Both the position numbers and the translations under genes were made by a program. This document shows, one piece after another, positions 48,941 to 60,962 of a DNA stretch of 64,000 nt. The DNA lies in the NCBI GenBank assembly GCA_026413225.1, contig CM048591.1, positions 4,045,001 through 4,109,000 of the forward strand, written 5' to 3'. Below the pieces are notes generated by a model. It ran no database searches and was not told the origin of the DNA. It saw only the letters and a list, made by a program, of their open reading frames with translations. The stretch is from Otis tarda (taxonomy: Eukaryota > Chordata > Aves > Otidiformes > Otididae). Numbering within the stretch: position 1 is the first letter of the stretch; every line of letters begins with the position of its first letter.

Positions 48941-49210
48941 TCAGTAAGCATGGTGGTTTTTGGGGGTGCACAGAGGGGTGCCACCTGTGCTTATTTTTGA
49001 GTCGCTGGAGGGTTTCTGCTCCTTTCGTTTCTGCTCTTCTCTCTTGCTCTCTGACACTCTTTTCATCATTCTCAGGTAGTAGAGCCGGTTGGCTTCTGGG
49101 AAGGTGACTTTGCAGAGGGGGATTTTGTATATGGCTGGGTTTTCTGAATTTATCAGCAAAAAGAGAAGTGCGGAGAAGCAGAAAGGCCAGGTGCAGAGTG
49201 GCAGCCCAAG
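48941..49210 (-). CDS. SLC14A2: SLC14A2-like, last coding exon
   Basis: 270 bp including the stop, acceptor CTCACAG. Encodes [10 protein letters not shown], the last membrane segments, [18 protein letters not shown] and a 39-residue charged tail ending NHHAY. It is 93 bp longer than the matching exon of the SLC14A1-like gene. Confidence 0.93.
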   Translation of the reverse strand, partial: LGLPLCTWPFCFSALLFLLINSENPAIYKIPLCKVTFPEANRLYYLRMMKRVSESKREEQKRKEQKPSSDSKISTGGTPLCTPKNHHAY

Positions 49211-52200
49211 CTGTGAGAGGAAAGGACAGAAAAATAGGTGCATTATGATACCTCTTTTTTTTTTTTTGCGTATTCCCTTTGATAACTTCTGTCTATTGCT
49301 AAATTCTTGCATTTGAGAAGCTGGGAGAGCTTAAAGATGGTGTGACACAGGATATGCCTTCCTGAAGCCCCCTGTACAGGATCCTCCATTTGGATCCAGA
49401 GGAGGATGCCCAGATGCAGGAGCCTGCATGGCAGGGGCTACATGTGAACTAGGTTCCTGCTGATCACTGGAGGACTGGAAGCTCCTCTGCTACCAAATGT
49501 CAATTCAGCTGCTCACACAGAGATACCTAGTTTACCAGAAATGTACAGGGATACATAAAGCATCCTGCATTGGAGACCTCAGTCCTTTTGGAAGTAGTTG
49601 CTAGCCAGAATGGCATTTGGCACCAGTATTGAAGCAACTGAATCAGGCTGCAGAGCTCTGCTGACTGTAATGAAAACCAAGATGCCCAGCTCACACGTAG
49701 ACATTTAAATTCTCTGGTAAATGACCTGAATTCTACCCTCACTGTTCTGTAAAATGTCATGTAAGGACAGTACTATTCACACATATTCACCATCCTCAAA
49801 TCCCATGTGTTACTGGCATTGCATCCAAGCCTCAGTCCTGTTCTGTGACCCCACGTCTTGACCTGACTTGGGTTCTGCCAAAAATGAGATCACAAGGAGA
49901 AAAAGTAAGTGTTCTTTTCTGATGCATCCCAAAAGCAGGTGGGCTTAACAAAGCAACCCATCTGCAGGGACCTACATTGTACTGAGTGGATGCCAGATTA
50001 ATATATTCAATGCATGAAGCTTCTAGATCTATTTTTTTTTATTTTAAGTTAATAAATCAATTTTATTAAAATGTGGTTTTGCTCAGATCTAAAAGAAGAA
50101 ACCAAGCTTGGCATCTCTGCATTCACCTCTTTCTTACGAACATTTTGTATATAAGAGAACAGTCTCCTCCGGCTTTTTAGTTCTCATATCCAGATTAAAC
50201 TTAAATAATATCTGCAGGTAGGGTGGGAGAAGGACCTTGGAAGAAGCAAGGAAAAATTTAGACCATTGGAGATTGTTCAGAAATATTGCCTGCAACTGAG
50301 TGTTGCTGGAATGCACATATACGTGCAAAGTCGCTCTGTGGATAACATGCTCCAAAGGTCTTTGAAATCTTATCAGCTGCAGAGTCTGCAAGTGCCAGCT
50401 GACAGAGAATCTGTTCAGGACCTGCAACCTCCTCATTTCAATGCTGTCAAAACTGACATGGAGAATTCCGAGGCATTTCCTTAACATCATATCATAATAA
50501 ATCAAAACGCAGTTAAAACAAACAAAAAGCCCCGTAATAAACCCCCCAAACTTACCACAGATAGGGCATTAGCAAGAGCTGCTCCGGAGTAGGCACAAAA
50601 TAATGCTGAGAAAAGAAGAACAAAGACAGCTCAAGATGAGGAAAATATTGTTCATCTCTCCAAAGACATTATCAGAAGCAGTAATAGTGTCCACATGCAC
50701 AGTGAAATATCCTCCCAGCTACCTGATGGGAGGATTAATGCTAGAACTCAATGATTATTTAAAATGCCCCAATCCTGCGTATAGCTGTGTGGAATACATT
50801 TGGTTCTTTCTGCTCTGTAGATATGGACATAGATGATATCATGAAGAACATGGTTTTGTCAAGAGCAAGGGGTGGTGGTGTTTCCTTTGCCTTTAATTTA
50901 TTTTTAATTGGCACAGTTTGTCCTGTGTGCAGTGGGGGATTGCAGAAATTGTCCCCCGGTGGGGAACTGCAGAAAGTCTCTGCCCTGTGACTTCAAACCA
51001 CAAGCAGTGAGCAGTGGTTTTTCGCCTTCTCGCCCTGGGGTGTCCGAGGCGACAAAACGGGAGCTAAGGTCACTCACAGACTGCCTGGCTGCATAAATTT
51101 TTGTCTTCCCTTTATGTAAAACATACATACCGCAGGCAAGTGACAGCAAATGGGTCTGCCAGGTCAGGGCGTAGAACATGCCCCCGATGGCAGTGCACGC
51201 GAGCGCGCAGTTGTAATTGTGTAAGCCAAGGTAGATGCTCTCAAATGGTGATGCGATGCTCAGCGCTGCAAGAAAAAAAAAGCAAGGCTGTAAGGTCAGG
51301 TATGAGAGGTATCTGCAGCGGGACTCGTCACTTGCTGGGAATCTGTTGGCTGTTCCCTATGACATCTAGACAAATTTAACTTGCTTTTTGCAGAAAGCTG
51401 TTCTCACTGCGTAAACCTCATATGTTCCCTCATCTTGAACATCAGAGGCACAGCTGAGCGTATTTTGAGGGAGTAAGCAGGGTTTTCCATCTCTTCGTAG
51501 CAACCCTTGCTAGATGTGATCTAGATACAAGATGTTGTCACTCCACGTGGTCACGGCGGAAATTCTCCACTGGGTTAGGAGCTGAGGGTCTGCTCCAAAC
51601 CTGACCTCCTGTGTACTTCTGCAAGATTTCTCAGAGGCTTCAGGAGTACCAGTGAAAAGAAGAGCACAGGACGTAGTGTGCAGGCCATCTTCATGTCACT
51701 CTTAAGACTAATACGTTTCCTGCTCTCATGTCCTCGTTTGTCTTCTGTGTCACCACCATGCTTATCCCCAGACAGTTTCCCCTGACCTTTCTCTTCTAGG
51801 TTAAATATCAGACCTGTACAAAACTTGCCAAATGCTCTTAACCATACAAATCGTGGATAGTTTTAAAAAAACCAAATATAAGGCAGCTCACATTTTGTAC
51901 GAAGTGCTTCAGAGCACAGAGAACTTACTGTTGGATGGCTGTGCCTTTTCCAAGGCTGTTTTCTCAGACTACGCTTATTCCATTATATTTTTTTTTTTAT
52001 TACAGCCAGTCACATAAGTGGCACTAATCTTGTCTAACTTCAAGGATCGGATTAATCTTTCTTAATTTAAGATTATTTCTTTTGTTAGTGGAGAGACAGG
52101 CTGTTTTGTGTGGCATCCAGTCAGCTATTTTTATAAATCTGCAGCAGGATAGAATGAACCGCGTTCTAGAAAAGTCTGTTTCTTTTCATTGACTGATCCG

Positions 52201-55200
52201 CTCTGAGGTGGACATCTGTGTGCGGTGGTAGTTTAAAACACTTGTGGTGGTGAGAGATCAGTTCTGAAACTATTTATCTGGGTTTCTTTATCATTATCTC
52301 CATGGGACTCATCACATGGTAAGAAGGTTAAGCAAGGTGGAACAGACCACCAGCCTGAGTTACAAATCTAACAACAAATTCAAAGCTTAAGGAAAATAAG
52401 CTTCTGTTCTTGCCTTCACCATGTTGTGTGACCTTCATAAGACCTTCCAAATTTAGAGACAGTTTCAAAAATAGGAGTGTGGTCCTAAGTACATCCAAGT
52501 CCATGTAACTCTAAACTCTGGACAGAGTCATATAATGGCTAGTATCAAGATACTCCAGTTGAAAAAATTGCTTTGGTAAATATTTCTTACCTGCAAACAT
52601 CCCCACTGTCGATCCAATTGCAGCATGCAAACAAATAAGTGGGGAGGAGATAAGTAAAGCAACAAGGAAGATGCCTCCGGTCCAGGGGTTTTCACAACCG
52701 TACACTTGACCAACACCGACTGGGATGGATTGCAAGAGCTGCAGCAGCCAGTAGAAAAGGGTGTGCGTGTTATTGTATCTCTGTACTCAGAACTTCACAG
52801 CAGTTATTTTGTCTGAGCTATTGGTTGGAACAGAAGGAAGCAACCCTGTCTCTGAGTGGGGCTGATGGGTAAACATGGGCACTCATGCCCTTCCAACCTG
52901 AATAGGTTAACTGGTTTGGTTTGAACTTCATCAGCCCAAGATGGACTTTTATTTCATTTGTGTTGATAACATGGTGGATGAGGGGGTGATGGGTTGGGGT
53001 TTTTGGCGGGGAGGTGTTTGGGTGACTTTAGTGAGGGAGAAAAATGGTAACCTTCCCAGGCAATGACGCTCTGGTGGGCCTGGTTGATCTGAGTTTATCA
53101 TATATTATACGAATCATATCAGATACCCTTATGCTGCTTTGGGAAGGTGATCCTCCAGTGCTAGATCTGGACCTGAGTGGACTGGGTGAAAAGGAGTTTC
53201 TGTCTCTTTGGGATCCTGATGTTTCTTCTGTCTTTTCATGTTGTTACTGGCTGTCTTGCTGATGTTCTTTTAACCACATCTGGACAGTGGGAGTGCATAT
53301 CCAGATGTGTTTCTGCATTGACAGCACTCAAGATTTGTTTTGGGGCAGTCCAATTTTAGGTGGAGTGAGAAGCTCAGGATCTCGGTTCCTTCAGGCTCAA
53401 TCATCCTCTGTTGGATCAGCCAGGATTGTCTCTCGGGCTTTTATGGCACTGTCCCCTATGGCTGAACTGAGCCACGTATTTCTGTGAATTGCTACTGGCT
53501 GTACATACCATATAGCAATCCTGACCCTTGTGAAATTGTTGTCCTGAGCTGAACGCCTTCACATTCACCTTTTTAATGAAATGACATAAACTTGTTGGAG
53601 TGAGTCTTACCAGCGGCACATTGATTGTAGACCAGGTGATATTGGGCACTGCTGCTACAGGCTTGATGAGGGTTGTAGGGAAGAAGGGGTTGTAGTGTCC
53701 TGTGGCTGCCAAGTACAAAGTCACCGCGATATTGAAGGGCAGAGTGAAAACAGGAAGGTCCCATTTACTGAAGATGGATCCCAAAGCGCTGGACAGGATT
53801 GGACTGAGAACGGAAGAAGAAGAGACCTAAGTATAACTTGTTCATAGCAATTATAGTGGTGAAACAGCCTACCACTTTGGTCATAAGCTCTGCTAAATAG
53901 AAAACAATGCCATTCCTTTTAGATACATCAGGTAGTGAATACCTTTAACGTATTAATCTGCAACAGACAAATAGTTGCAGAATGCTGTTCACCTTTTTGC
54001 AACAACTATCACATCTGTTCATGGATGGTATGAACTCCACACCCTTCTCTCGGGACAGTTGGCTAGTGCAGGCATTCTGCTAGCTATGCTGAGCTCAAGG
54101 AGTCAGTGAAGAAATGCATGGAGAAACGGATGGAGAAAGGTAGTCTGGCTTCTTATTCAGTAGAAAAATCTAACAACAGAAGAGCAAATTTTGGGAATGC
54201 CACATGAAGAACTGTGAAGAACTTTGAGGGTCTAAAAAAGCTGCTCTCTTGAGGAGGCAAGAGGGAGCTGGAAATTGCCTGATTTGCTTTTTTTTGTTTG
54301 TTTGTTTAAATAGTATGAAGGCTATCAGATGATAGTTCTGGAAGAGAAATACAGCAGAAGAGGTGATCAAAGAGGATGGAGAATCTTCCATTAGGAAAGA
54401 TGTAAAATATTTACTATGTCAGATGCTGTTTCGAGGGAATGAGGAGTCCTTAGGACAATGGAGCCTGACAGAGTGTAAGATGAAGCCCCCACTGTTACAG
54501 AGCTGTGAAAGGTGTTGTGCTAGGAATGACCCAGACCTTGACTGATGTTCTTGCTTATGTCAATGAGGCTGATGTTTCTGTGTGCTGCCCAGGTACCCCC
54601 CAAAATCATACGGCATTTTCTCAAAACTGAGTTTCCTTACTAAGAAGCATGATTTAGTATAGTTAGCACATAAAGTATTTGGGGTGACGCTCAAAATATT
54701 TCGAGACCGAACGCTAAAAAGCATGCAAACCTTGAGATACCGTGACTTTTCCCCAAGTTCTTGGCTGTAGAACATAGGATATAAATTCACTAGGAAACCA
54801 GGATATAAATTTCAGAAGATCTGCTTTCCTCAGGATGTTTCCAGACTGCTTTATTTCCACTTGAAGAGAGTGTCTTGCATGAATGCCATTGTGGTAGCAT
54901 ATTGGCAAGATAATATCTGGTTTTTTTTATGGGGCCCAGAAAGCTTGTAGAAGAGAGCGAAAAGCCAGATCCTGTCTGTGATGGCAATGGGCTGAGCTCT
55001 CCTGGTTTAAGTGAGATATGCAGCTCTTACGTTTGACCTTCAAGTAGCAGTGGACATCGCACAGCTTACAAAACTTCAATTTAAAGACTTGAATTTTTCA
55101 AGAAGCTGTGTTTGAGTTCTCGAAAGTCATTAAGCTGGTTCTAATAAAAAAAAAAACACCCAAACTATTTGTCATTTCAAAAGCAACATCGTGTCCTGTT

Positions 55201-58200
55201 GTGTAGATATTATCAGTGGAAAAAATGCTTTGTTCTCCCTGCGTAATCTCAGATGAAGCCTATTCTTGTGGCACAAATTTGATTCCCAAAGCAGTTTACA
55301 GATTTCCTAGCTTGTAGCTGTAGGAAAAAATATCAGCACTTCAGTGAAAATGGTGTCCTAATTTCTGTGATGAAATACAAAGCTTCTGACAGTTTAAAAA
55401 AAAAAAACAACAAAACCAAAACAAAACAATTGAAGTAATGCTGACTTCTAAAGCTGAAATTCAAAGTGTAAGTTGAAAAAAGTCACTGAAATGTGTAATT
55501 TTTAAATCTTCCAGTTCTACCCTGGAGTCTTGTGAACCAAAAGAACGAAGGAAAGTTTGAACAAAAGGCCTCAAGGAATTCTGGCAGACAAGACAAACTA
55601 AACATTTTTGCAATAGGTTCTGGGTTTTGAGAGGTTGTTCCGAAATGACCTTTGCTGAGAGTGACTGAAGAAATAAAATACAAAAAAAATCTGATTTTAA
55701 AAGCAGTGAAATGCAGTAATGACTTGCATTTTATCACTATCAGTGATTAAAATGTGACTTTTGAATTAATTTCAGTTAAGTCTGTTAAATAGGTTCTGCT
55801 GTGCTGTTAGGGTCCATATTTAGAAATGTTAAATTTAATCCTGCTAGGACATTGCCTGGCATTCAGAGTTACTTGGAGGAATTAATTTTGCTTATGACTG
55901 GTTGCGTGTCTGAGAGGGGGAAGATTGACTTCAGCCTGAGGGAGAGCACCGGGTCGACTCAGTGCCTGGATGAGGAAGAACCATTGAGGTGTTGGGCATG
56001 ACGACATCCACCCTGAATGTGTCCTGCTGATGAGGGCCATTTGCAGAGCATTGAAGTGGGGCTGCTTTGTTCGTGTGCTATAATCAGTGTTGTCTGTGCA
56101 CTTAAGCTCCTGCCCACCTGTCTCACAAACTCTGTGCGTCATTGAATGCCTATTTGCAGTGCCACCATGGCTGGAGCTGCTGGTGTAGGGGACTAGGCAG
56201 AAGGAACTTCCAATGTGTTTAAGCTGTATATACAGGACTCCTCATTCACTGAGAATTGTCCCTAGGAGGAGAAGTGACACTTACCAGGCCATTGATACAA
56301 TTGCCACAGGAGGAAGAAGCCACCAGTAGTAATCCCCTTTGTCAGAGAAGACGGCCATGAGCAGTCCCACCAAGATCCCGTTATAGCCGTGCAGCCCAGC
56401 TGCAATGGCTGATCTGTGATGGAAAGAAATGTTGGCAAAGTAATAAGCTGTGCTGAAGATGACCCACCACAGAGACCCACTGAAACAAAATTTAGAAGTG
56501 TCCTGCTCCTGGTGAAGGGAGTGTAGGGAGAGGATGGAAAAGCGGTGCAGTTTCTGCCATATTGCATTGCATCAGTGTATGGAAGGGAAGAGTTTGGCGA
56601 CTGTTGAATGATGATGATCCAGGGGGTTTCCCATGACCCAAAGGACCTACAAGACTGTGATGATGGCTACAGGAGAGAGATAACTGTCTGCTCTCACAAG
56701 GACAGCCAAATATGAGGACAGGCCATCTCTTTCTGGACCACAGCTCTGTCCTCACCTGCTTGCAAGCCGTCCATAAGGAGAGCCGGTCTGCTGGCTCTGA
56801 CATATGCAAATGTGGGACTATGACCCATCAGCAGGTTCCTGATACTGTAACAATAAATTTTTATGAAGCACCTGGACACGAGGTACCACCTACCTGTCCT
56901 GACTGAGAGCCAGCGCGGTTAATGTCGAGACAGTTATTCCAGTACAGCCTGTGAGCGTCCACCAGGGACTCTGGATGAAAAGCCCCACTAAAATGACCAG
57001 CCCGCTGAGAGGGTTGTTGACAAACATCACCTGAGAGGTCCCTCGCAAGATCCAGTCCACCAGCTGGACCATGAAGGGCTTATCTGGACGAGATAAAATA
57101 AAAACGCTGGTGATAAGGCATCATTTCAGCAGGACTCCCTCAAAGCACACTCATCTCTACAGTCACTTTTTGGCCACAGAACAGAGGCGATGTATCAACA
57201 GGACTGTAAAAGCTCTGATTTATTACTGACTGGGCGTATTTTGCATCTGGCACTTGAAAAGCTAACAGGGACGGACTGGGCACTGCTGTAAAGTTCGTGG
57301 GGGGATTCATTAAAAAGTAGTTTATTTATGATGGTCAAAGAACAGTCTTTCTTGTATGGTAGATTGCTAAAGATTCTGCTATAGATTCAGCGAGGCGCTA
57401 GTCCCTTTTTGGTGTACAATTCAGATGCAGAGAGGGACTTCTTAAGCAAAGGCTGAAACTAGTTTGTACGTGGATAGGGAAATACGAGAAGGACACACTT
57501 TTGCTGTTTTAGGGACACAGAATATGGAGGTACACTGCGCATAGGAGATGGGGTCAAACTGTCAAAAGTGTCTAAAAAAGCACTTTGGGACCTGAAGAAC
57601 CTAAATGAAGAAAATTGTTGTTATAGCTTGGACTGTGCTCAAGGCATTTCCAAAGCACAAAGAGCCGTTGCTCTTTAGAGAAGACTGTTGAACCCAGACA
57701 GAGCAAACAGGCACCAAGCTTGGGTCCCTCAGGTGACTGCAGGGGGGAGGTGGGATGCGTGTGGGGCGGAGGACAGCCTTTTTGAGGGCATCTGTGTACA
57801 GTGCTCCTGGTGATCTCCATGGGCAGAGGAGAGTCTCGCAGCGCTGCAATAAGTTTTTGCTGCTGGGTCTTCTACTGCAAATTGACTTAAGGTGTCTTTC
57901 TGCCACGCTTCTGGGAAAGGTGTTACCATTTCTGTACTGCTGTGCGTTATTAAACATGATGCAAGCAGAATAAATGAGAAAGAGGGGCTGCTTATATGTA
58001 CAATATGTTCAGGCTATATGATATGCAGCTTTCACCTTCTTAAATATTTAAAATTAATTCCATTAGTTTAGATTGTTAATCAGACACAGGATAAAGTCCC
58101 AGACTACTTTTTGAATTTGGGCAACAACTTATTCCAAAAAACTCCCCTCTCCCCTACTCCCTCCCAGAGCTGTATTTACAATCGAGGCTTAAGTTTTGCT

Positions 58201-59158
58201 TTCTGATGAGAGCAGCTTAAATAGAGGATCTCTGAAGAGCCAGGTATCCATCTGCATCTCTTCAGCATCCCTGGGAGTGCCCTCCCAAGCGGCTGGAGTG
58301 CCAGCTGAGGGATGGGTTCCTGAGCATCGCTCAGGCCGTGTATTGTTGGGGAGCCCGGCAGTTACAACCAGGGAGGAATGAATTCCTTTAAGAAAAACAA
58401 TTAGAGTTTTCTGGAATAATTATTACTAATATGCAGCCTGGCTGTACACGGCTCTCTCTTATTTCTCTCCTGTTGTTGGAGTTGTGCTCTTAATGAACCT
58501 AGCCTTGACAGAGGACCCACATTCTTACACAGCCTCTCAAATCCCTAATAATTCTGCTCATGTATTGTTCCTGTCTGGACAGTAAACCTTTGAGATCAGT
58601 ACATTTGCTTTATTACTTTGAGATCAGTACTTGCTTTGCATTTTTTACAGCAACGTAACAGCCACAGTGCTCATTGCTCCCCTAAGGCTGGTAATACAAG
58701 AGCCTTTGCCCAGAGAATCAGGAGCCAAGTCCCCTTCATCAGCCCACACGCAGATGGGGAGGTGGTTGCTGATCCAAAGCACTTGCAAACACGACTAAAT
58801 CTCCAACCCTGACATGTGATTCCAGGCACCGCTGTAAGGAACGTGATGCTAATGACACGTAACTGATTAAGTGTAAAAAAGGTCTTTTGCCTGTGCTGAA
58901 TTATGCCTGCAGCCATGGGACCAGCAACACGATGCAGTGACATCCCCTTCCTGAGGGTTAAAAGAGAGCCACAAGCACATCCCTCTGCTTACTTTTCATC
59001 CACTCTCCGTATTCTTTCATTTCTCCTGTGAGATACTCGAAAGCTTGGTGGATCTGATTTCCGCTTCTCCCCAGCAGGTCCTGGGCTCTTGGCTTCTGCT
59101 CCGTGTACAGCTGCCTCTCACCGGGACGTTCAGCCACAACGATCTCTCCAAGCTCCAT
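48941..59158 (-). CDS. SLC14A2: urea transporter, SLC14A2-like, single unit, 8 coding exons
   Basis: Facilitative urea channel. Joining exons 59158-58993, 57083-56894, 56413-56285, 53803-53611, 52738-52591, 51265-51131, 50605-50556 and 49210-48941 gives an open frame of 426 codons with GT-AG introns. Both signatures are intact: LPVFTLPF (178-185) and LPLCTWPF (340-347). N216 in NIT is the likely glycosylation site. RGTSQV, GLHGYN, CPILSSAL and [16 protein letters not shown] are typical of SLC14A2 as I recall it. There is one transporter unit, about half of mammalian UT-A1. Residues 388-426 form a charged tail absent from the SLC14A1-like paralogue. The exon-6 motif [11 protein letters not shown] is unusual. 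The exon stays open for nine codons upstream of the ATG, so an extra 5' coding exon is possible. Confidence 0.92.
50556..50605 (-). CDS. SLC14A2: SLC14A2-like, coding exon 7
   Basis: 50-bp micro-exon, acceptor TTCTCAG, donor GTG/GTAAG. Encodes [17 protein letters not shown] (first codon split). Confidence 0.93.
51131..51265 (-). CDS. SLC14A2: SLC14A2-like, coding exon 6
   Basis: 135 bp, acceptor CTTGCAG, donor TGCG/GTATG. Encodes [17 protein letters not shown] and [11 protein letters not shown]. Confidence 0.95.
52591..52738 (-). CDS. SLC14A2: SLC14A2-like, coding exon 5
   Basis: 148 bp, acceptor GCTGCAG, donor GCAG/GTAAG. Encodes [19 protein letters not shown] and [16 protein letters not shown]. 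Confidence 0.95.
53611..53803 (-). CDS. SLC14A2: SLC14A2-like, coding exon 4
   Basis: 193 bp, acceptor TTCTCAG, donor CTG/GTAAG. Carries the first signature LPVFTLPF and the PNITW loop. Confidence 0.95.
56285..56413 (-). CDS. SLC14A2: SLC14A2-like, coding exon 3
   Basis: 129 bp, acceptor ATCACAG, donor CTG/GTAAG. Encodes [20 protein letters not shown] and [10 protein letters not shown]. Confidence 0.95.
56894..57083 (-). CDS. SLC14A2: SLC14A2-like, coding exon 2
   Basis: 190 bp, acceptor GTCCAG, donor CAG/GTAGG. Encodes [20 protein letters not shown] and SPWWTLTG. Confidence 0.95.
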
Positions 59159-59185
59159 GTCTTTTGGGATGGTCAGAAGAGACAA
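58993..59185 (-). CDS. SLC14A2: SLC14A2-like, first visible coding exon
   Basis: Acceptor GATTCACAG, donor ATGAAAA/GTAAGC. From the ATG at 59158 it encodes 55 residues ending [15 protein letters not shown] plus one base. The ATG has G at -3 and +4. Bases 59159-59185 are in frame without a stop, so they are 5' UTR or coding. Confidence 0.85.
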
Positions 59186-60551
59186 CTGTGAATCACAAAG
59201 CCCATGTGTTAGAAAACCTTTTGGGTTCTGCCCTGGCAACTTTCTGCTGTCCTTCAGAGCCCCGTGGTGATATCCTTTTTCAAAGATGGGATGTTTCATG
59301 GAGACGGGACCTGCCTGAACCACTGCTGAGTGGTGTGCGCTGCTGCCCAGGGCAGTGGGGTCTGCACTTGGGGATAAGGACCTGGCAATGACCCACTGCT
59401 ATCCTGGAGCTGTGGCACAGACCTGCAGGGGGGAAAAGGGATGTGACATAAATGCCCTGCAGCATCCCACCCTCACTCCGGCTCCTGATGCATTGGGTGA
59501 CAAGCTGCTGGTGTGACAGGGGAGACAACCTTTGCCAGGTAACCGACTGGTACCTGCACCCTGAGCAGTTCTGGTTGGCCAGGTATAGCTGCTGTCACAG
59601 GAGGAGGGAGCCTGCTGATGTTTGGCTAGCAGAAGGCTGGAGGCAAGCGATGCAAACTGCAAGCTCAGTAGCAGACAGCAGGAGACAAGAAAATACTGGA
59701 GGAGAGGCTGATGCCTGTATCTCTTTTGATGTTTAGAGCTGGTGCCTTCATATATCGCAGCAAATACATGATCTTCCCCTGCTCTTTGTTCCGCATCTGC
59801 CTTTGATAGACCATCAAGAGCAAAGTGGGGTAGCATCAAAGCATTGCACAGAAATAAGCATCTACGTGTAGTTTTAGACAATGATAAGCACCTTGGTTCA
59901 GGGCTGCATGGTCTTTAATTAGCAGGTGACTATCCAGGCAGGATTATGGGTTTCATAAACTCCTAATTACAGTTGCAGGGCTCTGTTCATTAGAAAGTCC
60001 ATTAACATATAAATCCTTGAGAGAAAATACACTGCACTTCACCCTCGTGAGCTACACAGTAGGTGACATCTGCAAAAATGCCACTTTACTTTCTGAGGGA
60101 GCCTTGCATCAGCTTCTCCGTGATTTTGCTCTGATCCTTTTGGAGCAGCGTGGCTGGGTTTCTAGGTCTTGAGCAAAAGCAGATTGTGTTGCGGAGTGCT
60201 TGCCCTGTGTTCTGTGGAATATGGGCACCACCTTCTGGTGTGAGCCTGTTTTTTTTTTGGTAGCTCAAACAGGCTCTGTCAGTGTTAAAGTGTGGAGCAG
60301 CATGAAGGGAATGCTGCTGGAGGGAAGGCTATTTTGCAGAGAGGAACACTGGCAGGCAGATGGCAAAAATATCTGTGTCTCTGAATGCCCTAATAAGAGG
60401 GTTCTTGAGCATCAAAAGATGTTTTCCCTTCACCCTTGGCAGCAAGATGCGGAGAGCAGCCCTGCATTGCACAGCGCTTGCTTTTCAGTGCTTTGTCTCT
60501 CTCTGCCGGCAGCGCGTCCCCGTTACATGCGACACTGAACACTAAACATAA
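59186..60551. other. region upstream of the SLC14A2-like gene
   Basis: No TATA box, CpG island or non-coding exon that I can support. A 160-codon minus-strand frame at 59399-59881 has no recognisable family or splice context. Confidence 0.4.
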
Positions 60552-60962
60552 CCGGCACTGAGGAGAGGCTGAGGGAACTGTGGTGGTTTAGTCTGGAGAA
60601 ACGGATGCTGAGGGGAGACCTCATCACTCTCAACCACTGCCTGAGGGTGTAGGGAGGTGGGTGTTGGTCTCTTCTCCCAAGTAACAAGGGATGGGACGAG
60701 AGGAAATAGCCTCAAGTTGCACCAGGGGAGGTTTAGATTGGGTATTAGGAACAATTTCTTCACCAAAACGGTTGTCAAGCACTGGAACAGGCTGCCCAGG
60801 GCAGTGGTGGAGTCACCATCCCTGGAGGTATTTAAAGGACCTGTAGACACAGAGCTTATGGACATGGTTTAGCGGTGGACTTGGCAGTGTTAGGTTTATG
60901 GTTGAACTCAATGATCTAAAGGGTCAATTCCAACCTAAATTATTCTGTGATTCTATGATTCA
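60552..60962 (+). mobile_element. older-subfamily CR1 LINE, 3' end
   Basis: Tail of about 410 bp with GAGGCTGAGGGAACTGTGG, AGACCTCATCACTCTCAACC and GCACTGGAACAGGCTGCCC, ending TTCTGTGATTCTATGATTC. Its text differs from the 16.8 and 39 kb copies, which indicates another CR1 subfamily. Confidence 0.9.

Noticed and set aside
59399..59881. 160-codon minus-strand open frame
   Set aside because: Low-complexity composition with no domain, splice or promoter context; its length is within chance expectation for GC-richer DNA.
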